Below are positions 47,701-57,299 of a stretch of 64,000 nucleotides of DNA, piece by piece. The stretch is from Toxonevra muliebris (taxonomy: Eukaryota > Arthropoda > Insecta > Diptera > Pallopteridae), in contig OY829327.1 in the NCBI GenBank assembly GCA_963691655.1, positions 88,114,019 to 88,178,018 on the forward strand, in the 5' to 3' direction. The translations under genes and the position numbers were made by a program. How positions within the stretch are numbered: position 1 is the first letter of the stretch; every line of letters begins with the position of its first letter. The notes under the pieces were generated by a model. It ran no database searches, had not been told where the DNA came from, and saw nothing but the letters and a program-made list of their open reading frames with translations.

Positions 47701-50699
47701 CAACTGAAACAAAAAAGTGGTAGATTTTGGGCTATTGCCGATTTTGGGTGGCAAAAGTAATACAAGCAGAGTTGCCAACGGCCTAAAAAATTGTTTAATT
47801 AAATTCTTCTAAAAATGTTAACAATTTAAAAAACAAAGTAAACAAACATATATAGTAGTAATAAGACAAGAAATGCTTCTATAGGGGTGATTAAAAAAAA
47901 AAAAAATGGTCAAATTTTTTTTTAAATCAATTAAATATTTTTTATTATTTATTTTTCTTGGCTCCACATGGAAGCCTAATATAATTACAACAACAAACGA
48001 TTCCATTATTTGCTTATGTAGAGTTAATGGCTTGGTTCTAATGCATAAATTCTGTATTTGCATTATTCTGGGAAATATAATAATAGCCAATGAAGACCCA
48101 ATTTTTCCGATTTCAGGGAGAACTAGATGTGAAGGAGAAAAACTGTGTACGCAGTCGTGATCAGCGGCCCCAAATTACTATAAAACCATTGGAAAATCTC
48201 TCGAAAATTTGGTTGAAAATTTGTGGCCCTATGTAATTTTGGTACTACTTACATTTTTCATTCGACAACTTGCAGGCTTGAACATGACATCAAGTATGTA
48301 TAACGCTCGTATCTATACAGTTTTTCGCGGTATTATACTGTTTTTTCAACCTAAAAACCGCATACCGCCTTTTTTACTAAAATACCGCGCTTATACTAAG
48401 AAAAACATATAAAATTTTTGAATGCAACGAAATTCAAATTTATCAATCGCTATGCAAAACGTCTGAGAGAACATGGCAACTCGTTGCGAGTTTAATTTTG
48501 ATATTTGTGGAAACATTGAAGGCGATTCTGATCGTCAAATGTAACTTGAAATATCCATGCGTTGATTTCTATAAATACCTCATAGCAAATTTTCAAGGCA
48601 CAAATTCAATACAACTACAGAAGGAGATATTAAAATGGAGAACGATAACGATTCAGATAACGATACGGATGGCGCGTTGAGGCAAATTAGCCGCAAATTG
48701 TTTATTTTGTGTTTTTAAAATACAAATCATAGTAGACGACTGCTGCCACTCAAGTGACTTTGTAAGTTTTGAGATGCAGAGTCGTTTACCGTTAGCCGCT
48801 GGTTTTTGCGTTACATCGTTTAGCTGCTATTTGTGTTTGAAAATTGGTATATCGCTTTTGCGGCTAATTTGCCGCGGGTAGCTTGATGAAATTTTTTCAA
48901 AGTCAAAACGATGACAAATAAATATTTTAAAATAAATGCTTAAAATATATTTCAATATCACTAAAAAGCAATCAGTTGTTTTATATTAATGATTTTTTTG
49001 CTATAAAAATGAAAAATTGCAGTCGATACTATGAAATTCACCTTGCGGCTAAATTGCCGCGGCGCGCCCTCTCGTGTAAGTTTTCAAAGCGCTCCCTCCG
49101 AAGGGTTAATTTTCATTGAAAATAATTGATACCGCGAAATATACTGTTTTTTCAATTCGATTTACAGTTTTTTAAAATTTTTTGGTGGAAATATACAGTT
49201 TTTGGTCCGAAAAAAGATACGAGCGTTAAGTATGTATGAACATAATTAGAGCTACCTATTCTTATCGAATGAAAAAAACCAAATAAAGAGAGTAATAAAA
49301 TTTTTTTGGCAATACATCAAGTTTTCTTGCAAAATTTTAGTTCAAATTAAATTTAAAAAAAAAAATAAACAAAATGAGAAAAAAGTATACGTGCGCACAA
49401 CCGTAAAAAAAGTAAGCAAATTTGCTTACAAATAAGCAAAACGGCAACCCTGGATACAAGTCAGAAACAAGTCGAAAGTGGCAGCACTAGTTGTGGTTGT
49501 TTGGTTGTTTCTTTTGCTTTGCTTGAGTCTCTAAAAATGTTTGCGAAAATATAAAGAAAGACACAGGAGAAAAAAAGAGATCAGAAGGAATTTAAATCAG
49601 AATGAGTTTGCTGTTTTTTTTTTTTTTATTTACTATATTTCATGAATTTACAAAAATTGTTCTTCTAGCAAAAGGACAAGAAAGACAAAGAAAACAGAAA
49701 ACTGGTAAAGAAACAAAGGACTTGAATTTGAATAACTACTTCTCCTAGTGCAGTGATGGGGAGAAAGAGCATAAAAAACGACCTTCAAGTTTTTAATGTA
49801 ATTATTTTTTACATATGAGAGGCTCAAACTTGTTGTTCTACAAACTTTATGTCAAAATCAATAAGTCTTAAAGCTTTAAGTGTAGGGTATTGAAAAATAT
49901 GATCATAATTATGAACATGATATGAATAAGAGCAATAACAACAATAGCAAGTGTAAAAATAATGAAAACTAATAAATGAAATTACACGCATATTTGTACA
50001 GTTGTTGTTGCTATTGATTCTACTGTTTGATGATTAATTTGCTTAAAAATTTCAGCTCACCAAAAAAAAACAAAAAACAAAAATATACGCCAAATTGTTT
50101 CCGCATGTTGTGTGTTCTCATGTTGAGAAAATGATTTACTCAAAAATAAAAATAAAATAACAAAATATTGCAACAAATATTTAGTTAAATGAAAATATTT
50201 TTTTATATTGTCTATAAAAATTTGATTGGGTGGTTTGTTCCTTCCAGCGGAACTGATGTTGAATGAATGGGGGGAAAAAAATAATAAATCTAAAAATTAT
50301 CACACTCTATTAAAATTAATCATCACATACATATGTTAAACATTATAAAGAAAAACCCAGCAATTTGAAAGCTGATAAAAGATAAAAATAGATCTTAGAA
50401 TATTTTAAATTGCATTATCATGAAGAATTTTTAAATTTATTTATGGCGAAAATCTTTTAACTTTTAAGCTTCCTTCATACAATTTACTTAATAGACCGAA
50501 ATTTTTGCAATAGCTAAAACAAATGTACTCTGCTTCAAAGAACTAAATAAAAATAGATTCAGTAAAATCATACAGGATATCAAAAATCTTAGAAAGAAGA
50601 AGAATAACAAAACAACAAAACCAAGATAAGCACTGGAGAAGATACTTTACACAGTCAAATAGGAAAAGTTAAAAGTCAGAAAGAAAATCAGCGAAAATC

Positions 50700-50732
<33 letters not shown>

Positions 50733-53701
50733 AATGCGAATGAGATTTGTTTTGTGCAATTTGTGAAAATGCCAAGAAACTCAAGAAGATATACATAAAG
50801 AAAGGGGAAAAAAAATAATTTAAAAAAATACAAAACTGAGTTGGCATTTTGCCGACAACGGCATAAAATTGCATTTATTTATGCAATCAAGTCAGAAAAA
50901 CAAAAATTTCATCGTTGTATAAAGTGCACATCTATTCAGTTTCTACTCGAACAAAAATTACAGCGTTGCAATTATAGCAACAATGCAACTCTGCTTCTTC
51001 TATAGCTTCAAATGTTTTCGTTTTGGTGTTTTTATTTGTTTGTGTGGGAAAGGACGTTGTGACTTTTTGCATTGTTTTTTGCTGTTGCACAAACTACAGA
51101 TTTTTCAATAAAAATTCAATTATGTTGACATATTATTACAACATTAAATAAGTAATTGAATTGAAAGTTCTACATACATATATAAGTACATACGTAAGTG
51201 TGTAAGAGTTTATAGTAGTGACATTTACGAGCATTTCAGTATTTTTTTATATTTTTCAAAGTGATTTTCATTGCTGTCAAATTAAAATTCCTTTGCTTTA
51301 CTTTTCTCATAAAAATGTTTTTTTTTGTTTTTTTTTGTCAAACTTAAGAGGTAATTACAAATTTAATCACTGGAATGCATTTCATATTCAGTAACGCGGT
51401 ACTTTAGTACCCAAATAAAGTAAACACTTTCTTGTTCATGATGCTCGATGCATCAATTAATGACTTATGTATTAAATGCCTTCATTAGAACGTTTTATAA
51501 ATGGCGCAAGCCTCGTAATTCTACGAGTTTGGTTAAAGCTGCTGCTTGCAACACTGAAGAAATAAATACGAAAACTAGAATCAATCTATATATAATTAAA
51601 CTGTCAGAAAGCCAATTTACACGATAATTTACACTTTGGGAACATGGTCTCTTATCTATGTATAGTAAAAGTGAGGGGAAAACTTTAGTGCTACCAATAT
51701 AAAGTTTTATCAAATCTATTTGTGAAAGAAGTCTTAAAATTAATTGCTGTCATCATCATATTTTATGAAGATGCTAAAAACAATTCTAAGATCGTCACTA
51801 TTTGTAAAGTTTGTTCCACGAAAGAGAGAGAGAGAGAGAGAGAGGGAGTAGTAAGCACATGCAGAGAGAGAAATACTCGATACATGGAATGCTCTCAATC
51901 GAGAATTGTTTTCAGTTCAATTTACAGTCTGATCTCACATCTTCTCAATAGTTGTTAATCATGGTTGTTAGTCATGGAAAAACAGCTCGCTAAGCCACAA
52001 ATGCACACAAGCACGCAAGTATGATTGTAATTTAACAGAATTAATTTGGGAAATGAAAAGCTATAGAAATTCATACTTACCCAAAAATGCAGGTATCGCA
52101 CCCAATGGCATCACAAATAAACTGACAAGCAAATCAGCAATAGCCAACGAGAACAGAAAATAGTTGGTGACATTTTGCAGCTTGCGATCCAATGCCACAG
52201 CAAGGCAAACGAGAATATTACCCAAACCACCGGCGAATATGAAAAATATCACAAATAGAAAAATCCAATCATAGCCGTGATGCTTAACCTGTGGATATCC
52301 CAAGGTATAGTCAGCACCTGTTAAATTGACATTTGTTGCATTTGTTAGAATTGTGGCATTTGCAATGCTGTTGCCAATAGCATCCCATGCCCAAACGCCA
52401 TCATCATCCATGGTGAGGTCAAACGTATCAATGGTAAATGGCATGTCACCATTACCGCTGCCAGTGATATCGCTGCTATTTAAGAGCGTGCTGGCATTAA
52501 GCAATTGTGTACTTAGTGTTGTTGACAGCCATGTTGACCAATGGTTATTGCTATTGCTGCTATTACTGTATGCTGGCGATGATGTTGTTATTGTTGCGGA
52601 TGGGAGGGAAGAAGAGGCGTTGTGATGTGTTGATGTTGTTAATGACGATATGATATCATCATATTGTATTTTCATGTAACAAAAAATTTCGTCTAATACT
52701 GATGCGGTGGTTATTTCGCTGGAACTGCTTGCTGCTGCTGGTCCTGCGTTTTCCCTTTGATTGGAGGCGGCGGCGGCGGCGGCGGCGGCGGCGGCATCTG
52801 TGGCGGGTGTAGCAACATAATTATCAAAGTACGTGGCATCACTACAATATAACGTTCGACTTTGCACTGTGGCATTGCTGCACTGTTTTGTTGCTGCGGT
52901 TGTTATTATTGCACTATTAAAATTAACATTATTACTATCAACACTAGCACTATCACTACTACTACTACTACTACGATAATTAATATTACTATTATTATTA
53001 TTACTGTTATGATCACCATTACTACGACTACTACTATGTTGCAGTAGTTTCACACCACCGTCAACAACATCACCAATACCACCTCTACTAACAACATCGC
53101 CGCCGCCGGAATCACCAGCAGTTGCTGCAGTTAAAAGTTGCTGCAATTGCTGCATTAGCGCCAAATTAAATTCTGAAATTGGTTGGCGTATATTTTCAAC
53201 AATGACTTTTGTATTCATGACACAGTCACTGGCATATTGATATAACGTGCTTGCTGTTGTTGTTGCCGTTGACTTCGCTGTTGACATGTCATCAGCATTG
53301 TCATTATTACTGCTGTTATTGTTGATGGGATTGCATTGATATTGTGCTGTATGCATGGAACTATCGAATGTTTTGAGTATGCAACGGAATGTTGTGCTAA
53401 GGGGGGAGGATGCTGCTGCTGTTGTATTTGTTGTTGTCGTCGTTTGCGTATCTTGTGCAATGTTGTTGCTTTTATCTTCACACCATATATCCGGTTCCCA
53501 AAGGTTAGTCCATGCCTCATTCGCCAAACGACAGGTATATGGGCGATGTTGCTGCTGCTCCGTAATATCTGGTATTTCTGCTGTAGTTGTGGCATTCGTT
53601 GTTCTCGTCGCTTGCCACTGTATTTCTGTTTCTGTTGCTGCTGCTGCTGCTGCTCTCGTTGCTGTTGTTGGTCCATGACCAAATAGTCTGTGCACATCCA
53701 T
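29596..53701 (-). CDS. Dop2R: Dop2R, D2-like dopamine receptor (full gene span, 7 coding exons)
   Basis: This is a class A G-protein-coupled receptor of the insect D2-like dopamine receptor family, a plasma-membrane amine receptor expected to couple to Gi/o. The coding join on the minus strand is 53701-52081, 41676-41452, 41299-41101, 40710-40189, 34643-34257, 31006-30710, 29782-29596. It totals 3438 nt and gives 1145 residues with no internal stop. TM1 is about residues 477-504 and TM2 514-540. TM3 carries Asp557 (D3.32, the amine anchor) and ends in Gly-Arg-Tyr 573-575. Cys550 and Cys630 can form the usual disulfide. TM5 is about 636-660, TM6 has CWSP at 1021-1024, and TM7 has NPIIY at 1059-1063. 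The ATG is fixed by an in-frame TAG two codons upstream. The assignment rests on my recognition of the family; orthology was not tested by search. Confidence 0.93.
29783..30709 (-). other. Dop2R intron 6 (927 bp)
   Basis: It runs from GTAAGT at 30709 to AG at 29783, phase 2. It is non-coding and AT-rich, with a short GAAT tetramer run at about 30393-30411. Confidence 0.85.
29804..29827 (-). repeat. (CT)n tract next to the last Dop2R acceptor
   Basis: On the minus strand this is a CT repeat about 20 nt upstream of the exon-7 acceptor. It probably serves as the pyrimidine tract of intron 6. Length changes could affect splicing of the C-terminal exon. Confidence 0.7.
30710..31006 (-). CDS. Dop2R: Dop2R coding exon 6: TM6, TM7, helix 8
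   Basis: It encodes residues 986-1083 with split Arg codons at 985 and 1084. The acceptor is TTTCAG ending at 31007 and the donor GTAAGT at 30709-30704. TM6 reads [23 protein letters not shown] with the toggle Trp1022. The third extracellular loop has the CPEC pair. TM7 has [16 protein letters not shown]. Helix 8 ends in LLKCNCER, where vertebrate D2 receptors usually stop after a palmitoylated Cys. Here two Cys residues are followed by a further coding exon. Confidence 0.93.
31007..34256 (-). other. Dop2R intron 5 (3.25 kb)
   Basis: It runs from GTAAGT at 34256 to TTTCAG ending at 31007, phase 2. Most of it is the hAT-like insertion 31198-33755, so the ancestral intron was only about 0.7 kb. 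A CT-rich microsatellite lies at about 33798-33822. Confidence 0.85.
31198..33755. mobile_element. hAT-like element (2.56 kb) in Dop2R intron 5
   Basis: Its ends are CAGCGATGCCAAC and, read inward, CAGGGATGTCAAC, with perfect CTTGGATC duplications at 31190-31197 and 33756-33763. The subterminal GGGGAAT word is repeated on both sides. The interior has several short frames but no recognisable transposase. It may hold a further insertion: the region 31700-32960 is bounded by CCTCA-rich sequences in opposite orientation (TTTCCTCA words near 31743 and 32876). Confidence 0.9.
34257..34643 (-). CDS. Dop2R: Dop2R coding exon 5: second loop-3 cassette
   Basis: It encodes residues 857-984 (split codons 856 and 985) of intracellular loop 3. 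The acceptor is TTTGCAG ending at 34644 and the donor GTAAGT at 34256-34251. It begins [19 protein letters not shown], a basic-serine segment. A Gly/Asn/Ser-rich stretch and a His/Gln-rich stretch follow, then a charged stretch [18 protein letters not shown] leads toward exon 6. It is 387 nt, phase 2 to phase 2, so it is also a frame-neutral cassette. The poly-pyrimidine/poly-A tract at about 34676-34692 lies just upstream in the intron. Confidence 0.9.
36385..36475 (-). repeat. Dispersed repeat, copy 2 (inverted partner at 104-250)
   Basis: Read on the minus strand it gives ACTGTCCTTGGCCA, then CGATGCATTTCAACTTTTGA and more, in the same order as 104-250. It may be part of an unrecognised mobile element. 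Confidence 0.6.
37060..37590 (+). repeat. Degenerate TAC/TTC-rich minisatellite
   Basis: About 530 bp are built from variants of CTACTACTTTTT and CTACTATTTT, including three near-identical units TTTTTCAACTAATATTT(T/C)CTACTAC at about 37150-37220. The composition is strongly strand-biased: pyrimidine-rich on the plus strand and purine-rich in the Dop2R transcript. Confidence 0.85.
38299..38327 (+). mobile_element. Possible transposon 3' end (CAGCTAGT type)
   Basis: The words AACGTTAGCCGGGTCAGCTAGT and the following A resemble terminal sequences of Helitron- or RTE-type elements in insects, which end in CTAGT. No hairpin, matching start or coding domain is visible, so this is weak. Confidence 0.2.
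40189..40710 (-). CDS. Dop2R: Dop2R coding exon 4: low-complexity loop-3 cassette
   Basis: It encodes residues 683-855 (split codons 682 and 856), all in intracellular loop 3. The acceptor is TTGCAG just above 40710 and the donor is GTGAGT at 40188-40183. It holds two Gln runs broken by Leu-Gln-His, a His stretch, and Gly/Ser/Asn-rich repeats. Two short related motifs occur, GGGILRNS and [11 protein letters not shown], both basic-Ser sites that kinases could use. At 522 nt and phase 2 to phase 2 it can be skipped without changing the frame. The Gln and Gly codon repeats produce long spurious open frames on both strands. Confidence 0.9.
40711..41100 (-). other. Dop2R intron 3 (390 bp)
   Basis: It runs from GTAAGT at 41100 to TTGCAG ending at 40711, phase 2. 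It is non-coding. Confidence 0.88.
41101..41299 (-). CDS. Dop2R: Dop2R coding exon 3: ECL2, TM5, start of intracellular loop 3
   Basis: It encodes residues 616 (split) to 682 (split). The acceptor is TTTTAG at 41305-41300 and the donor GTAAGT at 41100-41095. The second extracellular loop contains Cys630, the partner expected for Cys550. TM5 reads [18 protein letters not shown] and continues into the basic segment LLRKKARF that opens the third intracellular loop. The positions of the three TM5 serines of vertebrate D2 read Gly, Ser and Ala here. Intron 2, between this exon and the previous one, is only 152 bp. Confidence 0.93.
41300..41451 (-). other. Dop2R intron 2 (152 bp)
   Basis: It runs from GTAATT at 41451 to TTTTAG ending at 41300, phase 1. 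It is a short intron with A-rich runs on the plus strand. Confidence 0.9.
41452..41676 (-). CDS. Dop2R: Dop2R coding exon 2: TM3, second intracellular loop, TM4
   Basis: It encodes residues 541-615 with a split Gly codon at each end (phase 1 to phase 1, 225 nt). The acceptor is GCAG at 41680-41677 and the donor GTAATT at 41451-41446. TM3 carries Asp557 and the serine cluster SSS 561-563. The end of TM3 reads Ser-Leu-Gly-Arg-Tyr, so Gly replaces the acidic residue of the usual DRY motif. TM4 is [17 protein letters not shown]. The exon is symmetric in phase, but skipping it would remove two membrane helices, so it is presumably constitutive. Confidence 0.93.
42196..43153. mobile_element. Foldback-type element with ~120-bp inverted repeats
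   Basis: The left arm (about 42196-42320) and right arm (about 43022-43153) are inverted repeats with roughly ten differences. Shared blocks include GAATCAAGTTTCGCAT, TTTTCAGACCATTATCTGTA and AGTAATGGCGGATTTTG. Inside are poly-T runs and a region of GCGAAATTCGCGA-type palindromes near 42380-42425. I found no clear target duplication or transposase, so it is a MITE or foldback element of unknown superfamily. Confidence 0.78.
48301..49228. mobile_element. Nested hAT-like element (level 3) with perfect duplication
   Basis: It has perfect 13-bp inverted ends TAACGCTCGTATC with identical AGTATGTA duplications at 48293-48300 and 49229-49236. The subterminal TATACAGTTTTT / ATACTGTTTTTTCAA words repeat at both ends. 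A short frame near 48634 ([17 protein letters not shown]...) could be a transposase N-terminal leftover but is too short to assign. Confidence 0.9.
48671..49070. mobile_element. Innermost TIR segment with GCGGCTAATTTGCCGC motifs (level 4)
   Basis: Its ends are GGCGCGTTGAGGCAAATTAG and, read inward, GGCGCGCCGCGGCAATTTAG. The palindrome-like word GCGGCTAA(T/A)TTGCCGC occurs at the right end (49045-49060), internally (48860-48875) and partly at the left end. It may be a ~400-bp MITE inside level 3, or the remains of level 3's own interior. No target duplication is clear. Confidence 0.5.
51822..51844 (+). repeat. (GA)n microsatellite
   Basis: It is a GA tract of about 11 units in intron 1 of Dop2R, about 240 bp from the exon-1 donor. 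Confidence 0.93.
52081..53701 (-). CDS. Dop2R: Dop2R coding exon 1: extracellular N-terminus, TM1 and TM2
   Basis: It encodes residues 1-540 plus the first base of codon 541. The first ~476 residues are low-complexity and rich in Asn, Thr, Ser and Ala, with a GCC/GCG-repeat alanine run (about 52767-52798) and many Asn-X-Ser/Thr sites. This suggests a large glycosylated extracellular tail, far longer than in vertebrate D2 receptors. TM1 ([13 protein letters not shown]...) and TM2 with the conserved LAIADLL Asp close the exon. The donor reads GTAAGT at 52080-52075 and leaves phase 1. The start is preceded in frame by TAG at 53710-53708, so translation cannot begin more than two codons earlier. 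A candidate acceptor (TTTCAG) lies just above 53902, so this exon may extend to 53902 as 5' UTR. Confidence 0.92.
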
Positions 53702-53902
53702 TTCATTCTAAAGCTGTAGAAGCAGTTGTCTTTGCTGCTGCTTTTAGTGCAGTTGCAATTAGTTTGTTGATGTTTTTGTTTTGATTGGCTTATGTTGTTA
53801 TACAAGTTCTCAAAATTGAAAGTGTTTCTGTGTTTTGCAGAAGGTTTTCAGTATCAGTTTGCAGTAGTTTCATTTGCGGTTTACAATTTGCCATGAGGAT
53901 TT
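53702..53902 (-). promoter_or_regulatory. Candidate 5' UTR of Dop2R exon 1, with upstream ATG
   Basis: A plausible splice acceptor (TTTAATTTCAG on the minus strand) ends at 53903. It would make 53902-53702 a 5' UTR portion of the first coding exon. An out-of-frame ATG sits only five bases before the chosen start (minus strand GAATGAAATGG) and opens an overlapping frame. If scanning ribosomes use it, it would lower receptor output. The transcription start is not visible and may lie far upstream. Confidence 0.4.
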
Positions 53903-54504
53903 CTGAAATTAAATAAGTAAAATGAAAGAATTGAGTAAAGTTGGCATTTAGGAGTTAAGATTATAAAGTTCTTAGCAACAAAGTAGATATGCATACAAAT
54001 AAAATTTCGATTTATTTGAAATATGAGTAAGCTTTCTTCTACTTAATCCATTTCCATTTTCTAAATTATAACATAAATATTTTACAACACATTGTGTTTA
54101 TTTTGATTGATTGCCACATCGATTTGATTTTGCAGTCAATCATTTCACATCCACCTATAGTCACCAGTTGTGATTCATTCAGCGATTCATTTTCTGAATG
54201 CTTTGATCTTGTATCTGCAGATTTCTGTTGACATAATATTTTGAATTTGTAATTTCAACATAAATATCAATCAAAGTAAACATTTACAGCTGACTTTTTA
54301 ATAACATTTGAAATAAAAATCGATAAAGTTAGTCTTTACTTTAAGAAGTGGAGAAGTGCGGAAATTCTCAACACACGAGACTAAGGAACATATTTCAAAA
54401 AAACGAATTTTTTAGGTCTAGTCTAGTTGGGTGTACGGTGTTCACTATATTACTTGAATGGAATCTCAATGGAAGCTGTTACTTAAATATTTTCTGAGTA
54501 TTTT
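53903..54504. other. Upstream DNA next to Dop2R exon 1
   Basis: It is non-coding. If the acceptor at 53903 is used, this belongs to a 5' UTR intron. No promoter element could be fixed by eye. Confidence 0.35.
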
Positions 54505-55335
54505 TTTATTTATTTGTTTAGTCTAAGGAATTTACATCCTTACAGACTAGCTATAACAATTCAACTAATACAGACTTAATGCTATATAATTTCTATGAGA
54601 AGCATTTTAAAACTTTTTTTTTGGAATTGAAAAATCTAAAAAATGTTCTTCAGCGATTCTATTATATTACGTTAAAGTCCTGGGAACGGGTTCTTTTAAG
54701 GCATAATTAACTTTGTGGAGATTCACGTTAAATATATGACATAAACGCAAATTCCGTGCAGGGACTTTAGAAGTAATCAATTCTAATAAATACGAGCAGT
54801 CAATATTGCTACAGATAATGTCATATGCAAACATTAATGAGAGAGTTGCTCTTCTAGTTGCAAGCGATTTTAAGCTCAAAAGCAAGCATCGCGCATTATA
54901 GGATGGAAGTGGTTCTACAAAATTTAGGGATCGCAAAGCTTATTTAATGAAAATTTTTTGAATACGCTCAAGACGGTTGGAATGTACAGCATAGAACGGG
55001 TTCCAAATAAATGCTGCATATTCTATTGAGCGGACAAAAGAACTATATAACAATTTGTGCGTATATGGGTCCTTGAACTCAGAACTATTTCGACGAACAA
55101 ATACCATAACGGAGAAAGCTTTTGGAATAATGTAATTGAGATGCTGCACAAATGAAAGGCATGAGTCAAAAATATTGTAACTCCAAGATCCAATATTTTC
55201 TTTAGAGAATTAAGACAGTTATTAGCAATACTAAATGAGGATGAGATTGGGTTACGCAGTTTAGAGAAAGTAATATGCGAACATTTGCTATAATTAAGAT
55301 GTAAATGATTGTAAAAGTATTTACATGCTTATAAA
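54505..55335 (-). pseudogene. LINE reverse-transcriptase C-terminal fragment (jockey/CR1-like)
   Basis: Minus-strand reading in shifting frames gives LNYSKCSHITFSKLRNPISS, ...LNSLKKILDLGVTIF, then SSFVRSIEYAAFIWNPFYAV, RLERIQKIFIK and, after a frame break, LRSLNFVEPLPSYNARCLLLSLKSLATRRATLSLMFAYDII. These are typical of the thumb and post-RT region of jockey-like non-LTR retrotransposons (the DLGV and xxRLERIQ motifs). It is a 5'-truncated dead copy with several frame breaks. The 3' end lies near 54510 in T/A-rich DNA. Confidence 0.8.
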
Positions 55336-55599
55336 AAAAAATTGATAGCGAGTTGATTTTTCCTGAGAAAACTATTCGGCAGGTGTTTGGCAGTGATTGG
55401 GCAGGGGTATCGTGACCCGCTTATACGAGAAGTATTTTCTAAATATAAGTAAAGATTTCATATGGGAAAACTATAAATAATTTTTCTTAATTCAAACTGT
55501 TTTTAGAAATTTAAACGAAGGTCTACGTAGATACTTGCGTTCACTTCTGTATATTTACGAAATTAAATAGTTTAATTGAAATTTAATATATGTATAAGT

Positions 55600-56432
55600 C
55601 AATGCCATATTTAGGGGGAGGTTTTGGGGGTTCTGACCCCCCTCCCCCCCGAAATGTGGAAACTTTACTCTAATTTTTGAGATTAATATTTAAAAAGAAA
55701 AGGTGATACTGAGCACTCCTGCATTCATAGTTTTTTTAGGTCAGTAACAGTTTTTGATTTAAAGTTTCGTCCTGAATCAGTTTGAAAGTTTAAAAATTAA
55801 TAAAAATAGAAAACATTATCGGATCCTTGTAAAATTAGACTTGCTTGAACCCCATTTTTTCCCCCTAAAACATGACGTGATGGGAAGTTTTTGACCTCAG
55901 ATTCGTGTTCAACGTGAAAAATTCTTTCGCAAAAACTTTTAAAATTAATTCTTTAACGCATTATTGCTCAGAGCACCACGACTAGAAAGATCTCTTTCAA
56001 TGCTGTGACTTCACGAATTTAGGGAATATAAGCCAACTTCATCCGGGTTCCTTATCATTGATAATGGCTCAAATTCCCATATATGATCATTTGAAAAAAA
56101 ATGAGCATCTACTATTTTTGGTAATTTTTTTGAGGTTAGGTCAGTAGTGGGAAGTCAATGAGTTAATGAAATTATGTCCCTCGCGATAAAAAAATGCATT
56201 AGAATGCACATTGATTAATATTTATTTGAAAAAATTTAATTTGATTATTCTGTGAATTTTTTGACACTTTTGGCCATTTTTTTTGAGGTTAAGATTACAA
56301 AAAATCGGAAAATCGATTTAATTTTTTGAATTTAAAAATCAGTTTGATAAATATTTTTTATAAATATTTTCTTCGAATGAAAACCCCCCCCCCCCGCCCC
56401 CCCCGAAAAAAAATTTTCTGGCTACGGCCCTG
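55600..56432. mobile_element. hAT-like non-autonomous element, copy C
   Basis: It is an 833-bp element with ends CAATGCCATATTTAG and, read inward, CAGGGCCGTAGCCAG. Perfect GTATAAGT duplications flank it (55592-55599, 56433-56440). It is the same family as 16036-17085, with a deletion of about 200 bp near the CAATGCC end. Poly-C runs sit just inside both ends. It does not code. Confidence 0.92.
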
Positions 56433-56440
56433 GTATAAGT

Positions 56441-57299
56441 TATGCACTGCAATGGTAAACAACTACAAAGCCAAACGTTGATTTTCTCAAAATGCAAGCC
56501 ACAGTAAATAGTAAGAGAATCTCTGACAACAACAACAATTGAGTCAACCAAGTGTAAATTATAAGCTGTGGTTAATTATGAAATTAGTTGGTAAGTTTCA
56601 ACTATTATTAAATCAAAGCGTCAACTTCATTTTCATATTTTCAGCTTATTAAGTTGATAATTGTATTATCTAAAAATTAAATACCTAACCACTTTTGAAA
56701 CTGAAACGTATAGTAGCAACAAGTGTTTTAACTCTTTTAAATAACTTGTGTTTAAGTTAATTAATTTTAAGTGAAAACAGAAAAGACTCAAACTAACAAA
56801 CGCGGGAAATTTCTTAAGGAAAGAAAATAAAGTGTTGATAAAAATAAGTTTTCGCTTATTTTTTAAACTCGTATTTGCTTTACTGCATTACATTAAAAAC
56901 GAAATCTTATAGTCTAGAAATTTTAAAGATAACACCTTCGTTTTCTTTGAGATCACACATCTCATGTATTAATTTCAGTCTCAATATAATCTATAAATAC
57001 TTTTCAATCTACGTCATCGGAGAATTTTCTATGTAAGTAATATTAGAAAATTATTGCAAACATTTCACATCTTCAGATGCACACTTCATTTCACTTAACA
57101 TCAACGTAATGCAAACAATTTTTAGTTTCTTCATTTTTTTAATTATAAATAGTTACACTTACTCGTACATAAAACAGAAAAAATCTGTTTGTGTCACTTG
57201 GCCACACAGATACATTGGTGGACAAAAAAATTACACATTCTAAGCTACCACATTTAATTTTCTATTACAAGGCATAATTAAGCTATTTTAGAAGTTTTT
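56441..57299. other. Non-coding stretch
   Basis: It is AT-rich with no gene seen. A Tc1-like end word, TACATTGGTGGACAAAAAAA (57211-57230), occurs without a matching partner. Confidence 0.4.

Larger units (their letters stand above)
47767..49452. mobile_element. Nested hAT-like element (level 2)
   Basis: Its ends are CAGAGTTGCC and, read inward, CAGGGTTGCC. The flanks are AATACAAG (47759-47766) and GATACAAG (49453-49460), seven of eight matching. It is about 750 bp after removing the level-3 insertion. Short open frames inside are not recognisable. Confidence 0.72.
47457..49489. mobile_element. Outermost element of a nested hAT-like stack (level 1)
   Basis: Its ends are CAGTGTTGCCACTTTC and, read inward, TAGTGCTGCCACTTTC. 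The flanking octamers are TTAGTGGT and GTTGTGGT, six of eight matching, as expected for an old hAT insertion. Without inner insertions it is only about 340 bp. It is non-coding. Confidence 0.65.
41677..52080 (-). other. Dop2R intron 1 (10.4 kb)
   Basis: It runs from GTAAGT at 52080 to GCAG ending at 41677, phase 1. It contains the foldback element 42196-43153, the nested stack 47457-49489, a GA tract at 51822-51844 and long poly-A/T runs (for example about 50701-50722). The remainder is AT-rich with no recognisable gene on either strand. Confidence 0.88.

Noticed and set aside
53336..53784. Plus-strand Cys/Val/Leu-rich open frames opposite exon 1
   Set aside because: They are shadows of the Ala/Gln codon repeats. 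There is no independent start context or domain.
57211..57230. Tc1-like terminal word without partner
   Set aside because: No inverted counterpart or TA-flanked second end was found nearby, so no element is called.
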